A stretch of 64,000 nucleotides of DNA from Arthrobacter sp. AQ5-05 (GTDB lineage Bacteria; Actinomycetota; Actinomycetes; Actinomycetales; Micrococcaceae), in assembly GCF_003287975.1 (NCBI RefSeq), contig NZ_QMKQ01000002.1, positions 248,001 through 312,000 on the forward strand, read 5' to 3'. Shown here piece by piece: positions 33,052 through 42,019 of this stretch. The notes under the pieces are model-generated. The model was not told the origin of the DNA, made no database searches, and was given only the letters and a program-made list of their open reading frames with translations. The translations under genes and the position numbers were made by a program. The stretch's first letter is position 1; each line of letters starts with the position of its first letter.

Positions 33052-35100
33052 TCAGCTCTCAGTAGCGGAACCTGCCGGCGAGCGCGCTATCTTCGACGCG
33101 CTTCGCCTCCCCCTGATCCTGCGGATTTGGCGAAGCACACGATCAAAGATGATTGCACCGGACACAGCGACCGCGATCCCCAGCACCCCAATGACAGCCA
33201 GGGCGTATTTGGTCCTGACATCCACATATGTCACCGATGGCTTAGAGGGACTCCGCTCCGTGGCAATCTGTGATTTCTTCCAAACTCCCGACTCGTCCTG
33301 TGGCCCCTTTGCCATGGCCGTGATGTCCGTGGTGATCGAATCGGCGGTGGCAAGCACGTCCTCCGGATTCTCCTTCACAATCTCCACCGTAAGGCTCGGA
33401 TTGTTGAAGTTTGTCTGCCACTGACCGCCTGCACTAGGCAGGTAAACGGCCACCGCATCCCTTAGCCCTGCGCCAAAGAGCGGGGCACGGGTAGGAAGGA
33501 TGGGGGCATTGGGATGTTTTCCCTCGTACATTCTTTGGATGAGGGCTGCATAGTGGACAGTCGTGGACGCCTCGGTTCGCAATGCGTTGCCTTTGGTTGC
33601 ACCGTTCGGGGCTTGGAAGTCAATACTGAACTTCGTGTAATAGACCCCGGGGACTTTCAGGGCAAGCTGCGCAGCGGGAGCCACCAGTGCCAGTAGGAGG
33701 ATCGCCACGTACCATCGACGCCTCAGTGCACCGCTTACCCGGCTCAGGCCCGTGTGCTCGTCAATACCGTGGCCGTGGTTCGCAGGGTCCGCAAGTTCAG
33801 GTGAAACATCCTGGCTGATATTCCAATGTGCACCGCAGAGCCCCAGCATCAAGAAGAGCATGCCCACCGATTGCGGGAAATGGAATGCGTCAAAGAATGC
33901 GCACAGCAGTGAGCCTGCCAATACCGCTCCGCAGAGTGCAGGTCCCAGGGCCCCGATCAAAGGATCGGGTTTGCGCCGCCGCATGAAGGTGGTCAGCATG
34001 GCAACGCCGATCAACCCGAGAAACGCCAGAAGCCCCACGAGCCCGATCTCGATCAGGAGTCCGATGTACTGATTGTCGAAGATCCTGTACTCGGGGCTCA
34101 TGGTTCCTAACCCACGGCCGAAAAATGGGGATGCTTCCACGTATCCCCCGACGACTGAGAAGCTGTCGGTACGAGAGTCAACACTGGGATCTGAACCTGA
34201 GAACATCCCGATAATGGTGCCGCTGAGACCGGGGACCAGGAAGTAGAGCACGACGGCACCTGCGAGACCAGCCCATACGGCCATCCGTCGCACATTCTTT
34301 TCCCAGGTTGGAACCAATATCACCAGAACAGCCACGATGCCCAAGAGTGCCGAGCGCGTGACGGACAGGAATGCCGCCATGAATATGGCGGCAACGGGGA
34401 ACCAGCGAGCAATTACAGACCTTTTTGTTTCACGGATGGCAAGGGTGAGCGCGATGGGAAGAACCATCGACAGCACGGCCGCATATTCTAGGGCGTGGCG
34501 GGCGGTGGATTCCGGTCGTACAAATCCGCCTCTGGAATCAACACCGCCGGTTCCACCGGAGGACAGCCCGGGAATCGAAACTGAGTCGACGATATTCAGG
34601 CCCGTGAAGAACTGAAATAGGCCAAGCGCGGCGTAGCAGCCCCCAAGAAAAGCAATTCTTCTGAGCAGAACCAAGAACCGCTCCCGATTCGCAATCCCGT
34701 CATTCGTCACTAAAAGCACACCAGCGAACGATGCAATGTTGATCAGGTTCATGTTTGAGGAATTGCCATCAATGAAAGGTAGCGCGTGCAGGGCACCGAC
34801 GACGTAGCTGGCTAGAACGCAGCCGACAAAAATGAACATCATGATGCGGACCGGCTGGACCCGCCTGAATTCGTTGGGCCGCAGCTGTCGAATGTGGTGC
34901 CAGACCCACCAGAGAAGCATCACAAGGGCAAAAAGCGATGACACCGATCCGGCGGCTCCCATCGCCGCGATTCCGCGGTCGGAGGGAATCGCAAGCAAGA
35001 GAAACAAATATATAGACAAGACCGTCGTGGCATCGGGGGACTGAAATGTCCCTGACCCGGCAGGCCTTGTGGCTTCCGAGTTGTTCATGATGAGCGTCAT
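33052..35100 (-). CDS. O-antigen ligase/Wzy-like polymerase fused to a Wzz-like C-terminal domain
   Basis: A protein of 682 aa. Residues about 25-430 carry about ten membrane helices and the large extracytoplasmic loop of the WaaL/Wzy_C family; SRGGFVRPESTARHALEYAA and GYVEASPFFGRGLGTMSPEY are the typical Arg- and Gly-rich segments. The remainder has a different plan: RRRWYVAILLLALVAPAAQL (helix near 465), an extracytoplasmic domain of about 150 residues, SPSKPSVTYVDVRTKYAL, and a last helix near 630-650. That helix-domain-helix plan with a Pro-containing approach to the second helix is that of Wzz chain-length regulators, and it resembles the separate gene just upstream. The start overlaps that gene's stop (ATGA). 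It is the last gene of the operon. Confidence 0.82.
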   Translation of the reverse strand: MTLIMNNSEATRPAGSGTFQSPDATTVLSIYLFLLLAIPSDRGIAAMGAAGSVSSLFALVMLLWWVWHHIRQLRPNEFRRVQPVRIMMFIFVGCVLASYVVGALHALPFIDGNSSNMNLINIASFAGVLLVTNDGIANRERFLVLLRRIAFLGGCYAALGLFQFFTGLNIVDSVSIPGLSSGGTGGVDSRGGFVRPESTARHALEYAAVLSMVLPIALTLAIRETKRSVIARWFPVAAIFMAAFLSVTRSALLGIVAVLVILVPTWEKNVRRMAVWAGLAGAVVLYFLVPGLSGTIIGMFSGSDPSVDSRTDSFSVVGGYVEASPFFGRGLGTMSPEYRIFDNQYIGLLIEIGLVGLLAFLGLIGVAMLTTFMRRRKPDPLIGALGPALCGAVLAGSLLCAFFDAFHFPQSVGMLFLMLGLCGAHWNISQDVSPELADPANHGHGIDEHTGLSRVSGALRRRWYVAILLLALVAPAAQLALKVPGVYYTKFSIDFQAPNGATKGNALRTEASTTVHYAALIQRMYEGKHPNAPILPTRAPLFGAGLRDAVAVYLPSAGGQWQTNFNNPSLTVEIVKENPEDVLATADSITTDITAMAKGPQDESGVWKKSQIATERSPSKPSVTYVDVRTKYALAVIGVLGIAVAVSGAIIFDRVLRQIRRIRGRRSASKIARSPAGSATES

Positions 35101-35879
35101 GTTCCTACGTCTGCTGCTGGCGGGTCGGATTCTCCCCTGTCATTCAGCCCATGGGGCGCCCTCAAGGAGCCCTTTCTCTTGCCATCCACGTTCTTGATCT
35201 CGATCTTGCCGATATTCTCGTCCCCGACCGGCGAGAGACGCGTAAACGTTTCGGCGCCAGCGGACTTTGCTTCCCGTTTGGCCTTGCTTCGGTTGATCAA
35301 TCGGTCGAGGAACCCCGTTCCCAGCAAAGAAAGGCTTACCCCGCCCGCTGCGACAATCATCGTCATCTGTAATTGTTTCTTGGCAACCTTGGTTGGTTCA
35401 TGGTCGGATGAAAGCTCCATGACGGTAATCAATGATGGTTTCGGGACCTGAAGTTCTTTCTGCAAGGTCGCCAGCGTCTTGGGCACCAAAGCGATAGAAC
35501 CGGCAAGAAGTTCCATGGTGTCTTCGGCGTCGTCGGCGGAGACCTTGATCGCAACGATCGGCCCGGATGTTGTGTCATCCTGGGCAATCGAGAGCTCGGC
35601 CCCCGGATACTTGTCTATCAGGGACGCAGATTCGGATGGGGACGCTACCTTGACTTGCAAGACACCCAACGCCTGGTCCAAACCACCAAGGTAGAGGTAT
35701 GGGTTCTCGCCGACAGTCACCGCCACCTTGGGAGGGATCAACACCATGCTGGCATTTGCCTCATACGTTGGAGAGACCATTCCGAACACCAAAAAAGTGG
35801 CCACGCCGGTCACGATCAAGCCAACCAACAGAAAATACCAGCGCTTTAGGCTGCTAAAAATAAGGTCTCGCACAAACAT
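35097..35879 (-). CDS. Wzz/YveK-type polysaccharide chain-length or export regulator
   Basis: A protein of 260 aa. Helix 1 is at about 14-36 (RWYFLLVGLIVTGVATFLVF). Then comes an extracytoplasmic domain with YEANASMVLIPPK, a long helical stretch (ADDAEDTMELLAGSIALVPK) and KPSLITVMELSSDHEPTKVA. Helix 2 is at about 168-188, followed by a charged cytoplasmic tail of about 70 residues. This is the topology of polysaccharide co-polymerases. No tyrosine kinase domain is fused, and no separate BY-kinase or phosphatase gene is present in the window. The gap to the preceding rhamnosyltransferase-like gene is 80 nt, the largest inside the operon. Its leader has GCTTGGGGGC before ATG 35879. Confidence 0.8.
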   Translation of the reverse strand: MFVRDLIFSSLKRWYFLLVGLIVTGVATFLVFGMVSPTYEANASMVLIPPKVAVTVGENPYLYLGGLDQALGVLQVKVASPSESASLIDKYPGAELSIAQDDTTSGPIVAIKVSADDAEDTMELLAGSIALVPKTLATLQKELQVPKPSLITVMELSSDHEPTKVAKKQLQMTMIVAAGGVSLSLLGTGFLDRLINRSKAKREAKSAGAETFTRLSPVGDENIGKIEIKNVDGKRKGSLRAPHGLNDRGESDPPAADVGT

Positions 35880-35959
35880 CAGTTAGCCCCCAAGCACTGT
35901 GCCATCACTTTTATCCACCCTAACTCGCCCATTTGGTCATTGCACTAGCTCTGCGCTCA

Positions 35960-36832
35960 TCATTTTCGAATCAGTGCCCGCATTGGCAAGGAGGTCTTGA
36001 TCCTGTCCAAGGCTTCCTTGCCGCCAATGAGCAGCGCTGTCTTCTTGGCCAAACCACGTCCCCATTCCCGCAGGTTTCGCATGGGGATCCCAACAAGGTT
36101 CTCCATAAGCATCTCCAGCGGTTTGGGTTCGGCTACTTCGACAAGCCCTCCGGCGAAGTTGCTGCGGTAGTTCCCTGCAGACACCAGTCGTCCACGGACC
36201 CTGTTGCTGACGTTCCCCGTATGAATTACCTGCAACCATCCAGGTCCGCCCGCGAGCTCCTTGACCTGCATGTGTTCGTGCAGCAAGTTGTGCCAGTCCA
36301 CCCAGCACGTCTTGGGGTCGGTCCACCCCTCGCTGACGGAACAAAACGCGTTGTCAGGGTCGTGCCTCAGATACAGATTCGCATCATGTTGAATCAGCCC
36401 CACGGGTATATAGACGGCGGTTCTCGTTTCATCCACGATGGAGGCTTGCAACCGTTCTATAAAGTCCAACGACAGGCCATCATCGTTGTCGAGGTTGGTG
36501 GTCAACAGGACATTTGTCCCCGGACTACGTGTGCTTCGAACATCCGATATCAGGTCTTCGGGAGAGACCTCGTCCCGGTAGATGGGGATGAAAGTGCCGG
36601 CTGCACTCAACTCAGAGACACGCTTCTTGAGCCAGTCCGGTGACTGCGTATCGAAGTAGATAATCCATGAAAAGTTCTGGTTCGTCTGCAATTTCACGCT
36701 CGGAAGGCAGTATTTCTCGAAAAGGATCTGTCGGTCCCGAAGCCAGCCTTCCTTGGCCCGGATCAGGCTTTCCACCCCGGTTGTGGGGAGGTTGAATCGT
36801 GTGAGGATCACGTGATCAATCTTGTTGTTCAT
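35960..36832 (-). CDS. Putative rhamnosyltransferase-like glycosyltransferase
   Basis: A protein of 290 aa. The N-terminus HVILTRFNLPT, WLRDRQILFEKYCLPSVKLQ and WIIYFDTQSPDWLKKRV match the Rhamno_transf family (PF11316 type), and LLTTNLDNDDGLSLDFIERL holds the acidic metal and nucleotide-sugar-binding D-x-D. The C-terminal part is basic, with no membrane helix. Transfer of rhamnose is a family-level expectation, not proven. The start overlaps the stop of the lipoprotein gene (ATGA). Confidence 0.78.
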   Translation of the reverse strand: MNNKIDHVILTRFNLPTTGVESLIRAKEGWLRDRQILFEKYCLPSVKLQTNQNFSWIIYFDTQSPDWLKKRVSELSAAGTFIPIYRDEVSPEDLISDVRSTRSPGTNVLLTTNLDNDDGLSLDFIERLQASIVDETRTAVYIPVGLIQHDANLYLRHDPDNAFCSVSEGWTDPKTCWVDWHNLLHEHMQVKELAGGPGWLQVIHTGNVSNRVRGRLVSAGNYRSNFAGGLVEVAEPKPLEMLMENLVGIPMRNLREWGRGLAKKTALLIGGKEALDRIKTSLPMRALIRK

Positions 36833-38148
36833 AGTTTCACCTTGTAAATGTGATAAGTGGATTCCCCTTTGAACGTGTCGGTGAACCGTCCGCCTGAGTC
36901 CACCTCCAGGTTCCTGGATTCGAAGAGGACTTCGACATTTCGTCCCGAAACCCCCTCGGGCAATGTGAATTGCCTCTTGCCAGGCTGGCTGCCGGGGCCG
37001 AGCATGGAAAAGATGTAGGCATCACCGTTGCTGACTTTCAGCATCGTGTCGAGGTCCTTTCCAAAGCCGAATTCCAGGCTTTGAGTGTTGAGAACTGGTG
37101 CCAATCGATGAATCTCGTTGTTCACCTGCTTGGCAGCATCCACCTGGGCGGCCCCACAGAAATTGGGCAGAACCTGGTCAAGCCGAAATACATTGCTCCC
37201 CTTGCAGGGCCCGGCAAAGCTCTGGTTGAAATAGAGGATCCCGCGGGCCTCGTGAATGATGGAATTCATGACGGCCCCGCGCAATTGATCCGGCTGGATA
37301 TAGTTTGTGAAATCGGCCTCGTTGTCGGTTCCCCCCATATTCTCAATGAACTGCCACAGTGGCTGAAGCTTCCCATCGACAGCATCGCGCATACGCAATG
37401 CATCCATGGTCTTGCCGTAGCTTGATGAACTTCGACAGGACGCCGGGTCAACCGGAACCAGAGACACATCCCGATAGGGTTCGTTTGAACAATGAGGGAT
37501 CGAGTACCAGTATTTGTCGACGGAAACCGCGTCGGTGTAATCGTTGACGTACTTCTCCGAGGCATCCGTTGGCAGGTCGTTCTCAAGGACCATGTAGGTG
37601 AAATTGGCATAGGTAAAGAGCCCGGCGGGCACCTGGTCCTTGATCTCTTGGAGATGGGCGCGGCCTTCCTTCGGTTCAAACCGACCGTCGACCTCGTCGT
37701 CCAGAATGTAGCCCACCCAGCTCTTGGTCTGCGCGGTAAAAGTTTCGTTGAGGGCACGCCCGATCCAGAAAACACCCGCCTCATCCAGCAGGGATGCGTC
37801 CAACGTGTCAGGCATCCCGATGTAGGTGTTGATTCCCAGCGATTTGTCGAATTGGACTTCCTTTTCATCCGAAACCCCGTTGTACCAAGCCACGATCGGA
37901 AAGAAACTTGGATCGGTCCATCCGCCAGCCTTGGCCTTGGGAAATTGGTTCCAATATGCGGACCCACCTTCCCAGTCGACCAACGGCAGTCCCAAGACAC
38001 CAATCTCCGGGGCCTTGGCTTCGGTGGGGTACTCGCGAACCGAGAAGGTGCAGGCCGTCAACACCAGGCCAAGTACGACGCCAAGAGCCGCCCCACGAAG
38101 CGCATGTCCACGGGTTGCGGTTGCGTATGGCTTCAGAAGGGTTCTCAT
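36829..38148 (-). CDS. Secreted lipoprotein resembling a glycoside hydrolase
   Basis: A protein of 439 aa. The N-terminal GVVLGLVLTACTFSVREYPT is a lipoprotein signal with the lipobox Cys at about residue 33, so the protein should be anchored outside the membrane. The mature part begins with PEIGVLGLPLVDWEGGSAYW and continues through WVGYILDDEVDGRFEP, VSVDKYWYSIPH and EARGILYFNQSFAG; the acidic residues after strands and the C-terminal beta-domain (LPEGVSGRNVEVLFESRN) look like a TIM-barrel glycoside hydrolase with a beta-sandwich. I cannot name the GH family. A hydrolase in such a cluster often trims or releases the polymer made there; that role is inferred. It is coupled by ATGA to both neighbours. 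Confidence 0.7.
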   Translation of the reverse strand: MRTLLKPYATATRGHALRGAALGVVLGLVLTACTFSVREYPTEAKAPEIGVLGLPLVDWEGGSAYWNQFPKAKAGGWTDPSFFPIVAWYNGVSDEKEVQFDKSLGINTYIGMPDTLDASLLDEAGVFWIGRALNETFTAQTKSWVGYILDDEVDGRFEPKEGRAHLQEIKDQVPAGLFTYANFTYMVLENDLPTDASEKYVNDYTDAVSVDKYWYSIPHCSNEPYRDVSLVPVDPASCRSSSSYGKTMDALRMRDAVDGKLQPLWQFIENMGGTDNEADFTNYIQPDQLRGAVMNSIIHEARGILYFNQSFAGPCKGSNVFRLDQVLPNFCGAAQVDAAKQVNNEIHRLAPVLNTQSLEFGFGKDLDTMLKVSNGDAYIFSMLGPGSQPGKRQFTLPEGVSGRNVEVLFESRNLEVDSGGRFTDTFKGESTYHIYKVKL

Positions 38149-39284
38149 GTGGTTCCGCCCGCGATGAGCGCCAGCAGTTCCCGTGCCCGAGCGTCCCAGG
38201 TATGTTGGTTGGCGAAATCCCGGCGTTCCTGCGCATCCGAGAACCTGTACTCGGTGTCGATGGCATTTCTGACGCTTCGAACAAACTCTTCAGGCGAGCG
38301 GACGACCTTGATCCACTGGCTGCCCAGCCAGCGGACGGCGGGAAGGTCCGTGGCGATCACCGGCAACCCGGCGGCGAGGTAGTCCAAGGTCTTGATGGGG
38401 AAACTGGATCGATTGAAATCGTTGTCCGCATACGGAGTGATCCCTACGGAGAACTCCTCAATCTCCTGCCACAACAAAGCCTCGGGCATTTCGCCGCGCC
38501 ACACGACATTCTTGGATTCCAGGAACCTATCAAGCCGCCCGCTGGTTTCGGGGTTTCTGTCACGGCGAGGCCCAATGACTTCCACTCGGACGCCGCTGTC
38601 GGCGAGCGCTTCAAGGTAATCCATGTCGAGCCGTTCATTGAGCTGTCCCACCAGTCCTGCTACCGGGCGGCGCGCGGAGGCCCTCTCCTCGGGGCGCATG
38701 CCCTGCGCGGCACACCCATTGGGAAGGACCACGACATTCTTGGTGCTTTGTCGTTCAAGGAGCTCGGCCAGATAGGGCGATACCGCACTGATCACATCCG
38801 CGTCGTTCACATTGGTTTCCAGGGTTTTCCGGACGGCATTCTTCGACAACCCCATCAGCTCGGCCCCCGCTTCCCAGTCATCGGTGACGTGCAAGATGTT
38901 GATTCCCGGTACGGTCCGTGGGAACGTTTCGCGTGGTGACAAGACAATTTTCGCGACGGAATCAATATTGAGTTCTGCCAGGGCACGGCGGATTGCGCGT
39001 GCCTGAAGCGACGTGGCAATAGACCGAATGACCGCGCGGGTAAACCCGGGTGGAACGACTACCCGCAGGCGCAGCAGATCGGGTCGCAATCCGTCGATCT
39101 CGAACCCGGGAAACAGAGCCGGTTTGCCTTCCGAGGCAGGTCCGGCGAATGGAACCGGTGGATCCACCCAAAGCACGCGCGTGCGCTTGGCCAGCGCTTC
39201 TGCCAGCCGATGATCGGTGCCACGCGTGTCCTCCCAACGGCTTCCGGCAATGACGACGACCATTGCCGGGTTCTCAGCGCTCAC
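38145..39284 (-). CDS. Glycosyltransferase, GT4/GT1 (GT-B fold, TuaH-like)
   Basis: A protein of 379 aa. The N-terminal domain has VVVIAGSRWEDTRGTDHRLA and ILHVTDDWEA; the C-terminal nucleotide-sugar domain has AGLVGQLNERLDMDYLEAL, RGEMPEALLWQEIEEFSVGI, then SSFPIKTLDYLAAGLPVIAT, the E/K-x7-G donor-binding region. WVDPPVPFAGP resembles TuaH-type transferases of Gram-positive wall polymers. The donor sugar is unknown. It overlaps the genes on both sides by ATGA. Confidence 0.85.
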   Translation of the reverse strand: MSAENPAMVVVIAGSRWEDTRGTDHRLAEALAKRTRVLWVDPPVPFAGPASEGKPALFPGFEIDGLRPDLLRLRVVVPPGFTRAVIRSIATSLQARAIRRALAELNIDSVAKIVLSPRETFPRTVPGINILHVTDDWEAGAELMGLSKNAVRKTLETNVNDADVISAVSPYLAELLERQSTKNVVVLPNGCAAQGMRPEERASARRPVAGLVGQLNERLDMDYLEALADSGVRVEVIGPRRDRNPETSGRLDRFLESKNVVWRGEMPEALLWQEIEEFSVGITPYADNDFNRSSFPIKTLDYLAAGLPVIATDLPAVRWLGSQWIKVVRSPEEFVRSVRNAIDTEYRFSDAQERRDFANQHTWDARARELLALIAGGTT

Positions 39285-40546
39285 GTCCTTACCTCTGTCC
39301 TATTGCCGGCGGGCCTAGCGGTTACCGGGGTTGCGTTGAAGTCATCGCGGCTGACCTTTCCACCGAGCTTTGCTGCGGAGCGTCGAAGGTTGTACCCGGC
39401 AAACCCCATTGTGGCCCGAAACATTGACTCCCAGTAGCTTCCGAGGGGTACTTGTCTTTCCAACGCGGCACGGTAGAAACGGATCTGCCGTTCCGCCCCG
39501 GCCGCAAGCGAAAATCGCCCACGGACGGTGGCCAGCGAAAAGTTTGCGCACTCCGTGCGCACCTCGTCGTCCTCCAGCAACGTAGACAGCCTGTCGAACA
39601 GTCGCTGTTCACCACCCGCGGCATCGGTACCGACGCCATACCAGCCTTGCCATAGGAACTCGGGCAGTGTCTCCACTCGCAACGTCTCCCAGTAGCCCTT
39701 TTCCCCCTGCACGATCAACGGCTTTCGGAAAGCCATGGCCCGAAGCGCTGACCCTCCCATGCCCAGCACCACGTCGGCAACTTGATAGGCGGGACGGGGG
39801 TCCTCGAGCTGTCCGGTGAGCACGACCCTGTCCTTGCCCATTCGTTTGTTGGCTCGCTGGACAGCCTCGCGCACCTCATCACCGGCAGGTCCATCGCCGA
39901 CAATCAGCAGCTGCAGCGGGTGTGCCTCGTTGCAGCGTTCCACGACCGCGATCGCTGCCAGGATTCCCTCCAGCTTCATTTCGTGGGCCAACCGGGAAAC
40001 GATTGAAATGACTGGCACCCGCGGGTCAAGCTTCCACGTGGCGGCGAAGGCATCGGTCTCGACTTCGATTTCCGGCGTGTTCAGTATTGTGTCAACTGGC
40101 GGTTCCATCAGACCGACAAGTGACCGCCCTGAGTCTCGTTCGACGGCAGCTATTTGTTCGGTTCCGACCATCAGCGGGACGTGTCTCGGGATGAAGGGTG
40201 CCACCGACATCGAAAGGACCGTGGATACTGCCTTTGCCCGGTGTTTGTATCCCAGGGCCAGTGTCGTTTCCAGTGCCGGCGGCCACTCGTAGCCGTGGAC
40301 GATGTCGATTCCGCGTTCCTCAACCAGCCGTCGCAAGGCACCAACGATCGAAGGGGTTGGACGGATCCTGGCCCTGGGGGCCTCAACGAATTCCAGTCCC
40401 AGCTCGGCCACCCGTTCTCTGAGCACACCGTCGTGTCCGAAAACGATCACCTCATGCCCCAACTTCTTGACATGGGCGGCGAGTTCGATGGCATTGAGTT
40501 GGCTTCCACCCATGTTCATGTCGTGTGGATACACCAGGATCTTCAT
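39281..40546 (-). CDS. Glycosyltransferase GT4, paralogue of the gene at 43141-44346
   Basis: A protein of 421 aa. The start MKILVYPHDMNMGGSQLNAI shows the GT4 glycine-rich acceptor-side loop; HGYEWPPALE follows. The C-terminal domain has VISIVSRLAHEMKLEGILAA, LLIVGDGPAGDEVREAVQRA and VLGMGGSALRAMAFRKPLIV. It aligns with the second GT4 gene over its whole length, with shared phrases GGSQLNAIELA, PRPAY and VQGEKGYW/VQGEAGYW. The two copies probably arose by duplication and now add different sugars or act at different positions. The ATG overlaps the stop of nothing odd; the end overlaps the next gene by ATGA. Confidence 0.87.
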   Translation of the reverse strand: MKILVYPHDMNMGGSQLNAIELAAHVKKLGHEVIVFGHDGVLRERVAELGLEFVEAPRARIRPTPSIVGALRRLVEERGIDIVHGYEWPPALETTLALGYKHRAKAVSTVLSMSVAPFIPRHVPLMVGTEQIAAVERDSGRSLVGLMEPPVDTILNTPEIEVETDAFAATWKLDPRVPVISIVSRLAHEMKLEGILAAIAVVERCNEAHPLQLLIVGDGPAGDEVREAVQRANKRMGKDRVVLTGQLEDPRPAYQVADVVLGMGGSALRAMAFRKPLIVQGEKGYWETLRVETLPEFLWQGWYGVGTDAAGGEQRLFDRLSTLLEDDEVRTECANFSLATVRGRFSLAAGAERQIRFYRAALERQVPLGSYWESMFRATMGFAGYNLRRSAAKLGGKVSRDDFNATPVTARPAGNRTEVRT

Positions 40547-42018
40547 GACGCCTTCTCCTGGCTTGTGGACAGCCCACCCATGGATTTCAAGAACCTTAGG
40601 TCATTCCGTCGCAAATACAACAGTCCGGAAATCAGGCCGATCGCCATGGATCCGCTCAGCGGCAGGGATATCCAGGGGTTCAGGATCAAGTTGGAAGCCA
40701 CCCAGGCAAAGGCCCCTGCTCCGATACCTGCCAGGAACGGGACGAAAAGGCTGCGCAGGATGGTGCCAACACCGATGCCGATCCTGCGCAGTTGCCACAG
40801 ATACAGCGGCAGGACCACCGCGACGCTGACCACGGCTTGGGCCATCGCCACGCCCGCCAGCCCGCCGAAATGCGCGCCCAGGAGCAATGCCGGTATCAGG
40901 ACCGCCAAGCTGCAGCACTGGATCAGGAAGACCACGCCGGTGCGGCCCAGCACCACGATGTAGTCGTAGATCAACTCATTGAAGATCTTGCACAGGGCAG
41001 CAATCACCAGCCAAGCGAGGGCCGCTGCAGCGGGCAGCCAGACTTCTCCGTAGACGAGCCTGACCAGCGGGCGTGAGGCACCTGCGATGGCGAAGAACGC
41101 CGGGATGGTCGCCGCTCCCACGACGCCGAAAAGCACAAGCACCGACTGCCTCATGCGGGCCGGGTCCATCTGCACCGAGGCGAATGCTGCAGGGGCAACC
41201 CGGCGCAACGGTTGGGACACGATGCTGACCGGCCAGCTCGACAGGTTGAACGCCAAGACGTAGAAGCCCAGGACTGTCGCACCCAGGATGGATCCGGCCA
41301 CCAGCTGGTCGGTGTAGCCGACGGCGAAGACAATGATGCTGGTCCCCGCCAGCGGCAAGCCGAAGCGCATCAGGGGCATGGCGAATTCCCTGGACCAGCC
41401 CAGGCGGTAGGGCAGCGGGGAAGCCTTGATGAACATGGCCCCTGATAGGAGGGCGCCCAGCAACCTGCCGATGGCCAGTGCCATGGCTCCCATTCCCGTC
41501 AGTGCCAGGCCCAATGCCACCAATGCCCCGACCCACACGTTGACCTGGTCGATCCCCATCCGGGTGCGTTCGAGAAAGTTGCGCTGCAGCAGCGCCGCAG
41601 GGCCAGCAACCGCCCCGTTGACCAGGACGCTGAGAATCAGGATCCTGACCACGGCGGTGGCCTCGGGGTTCCCCATGAGTGCGGTAAAGGCCGGCGCACC
41701 GATCCATCCGAGCGCACAAATGACGCTGCTGGATACCAGTGAGATCGTGTTGACCGTCGGTGCGATCTGCGCCGGGTCGGTGGGCCAGCGCACGATCGCC
41801 AGGCTCACGCCGAGCTCGTTGAAGCTCAGCACCGCCATGAGCGCCACCAAGGCCACGGCGAACGTGCCGAATTGCTCGGGCCCCAGCACGCGAGCCAACA
41901 CGATCCCGATGCCCAGCGTGCCGAACCTCGAGGCGATGGTGTTCACCAGGCTCCACCCGAAGGCGCTCGAGGCCCCTGGCGCCGAGCCTTGGAGTTTGCG
42001 TTGGTTGGTGGCGGTCAT
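40543..42018 (-). CDS. Wzx-like oligosaccharide flippase (MATE/PST superfamily)
   Basis: A protein of 491 aa with about 12-14 membrane helices. FGTLGIGIVLARVLGPEQFG near the N-terminus is the Polysacc_synt signature, and LLQRNFLERTRMGIDQVNVW is the loop characteristic of the lipopolysaccharide biosynthesis type. It would turn lipid-linked repeat units to the outer face for the Wzy-like polymerase (33052-35100). I chose ATG 42018 (MTATNQRK), 1 nt after the preceding stop; the frame open to 42153 lies inside the aminotransferase gene. Confidence 0.9.
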   Translation of the reverse strand: MTATNQRKLQGSAPGASSAFGWSLVNTIASRFGTLGIGIVLARVLGPEQFGTFAVALVALMAVLSFNELGVSLAIVRWPTDPAQIAPTVNTISLVSSSVICALGWIGAPAFTALMGNPEATAVVRILILSVLVNGAVAGPAALLQRNFLERTRMGIDQVNVWVGALVALGLALTGMGAMALAIGRLLGALLSGAMFIKASPLPYRLGWSREFAMPLMRFGLPLAGTSIIVFAVGYTDQLVAGSILGATVLGFYVLAFNLSSWPVSIVSQPLRRVAPAAFASVQMDPARMRQSVLVLFGVVGAATIPAFFAIAGASRPLVRLVYGEVWLPAAAALAWLVIAALCKIFNELIYDYIVVLGRTGVVFLIQCCSLAVLIPALLLGAHFGGLAGVAMAQAVVSVAVVLPLYLWQLRRIGIGVGTILRSLFVPFLAGIGAGAFAWVASNLILNPWISLPLSGSMAIGLISGLLYLRRNDLRFLKSMGGLSTSQEKAS

Positions 42019-42019
42019 C

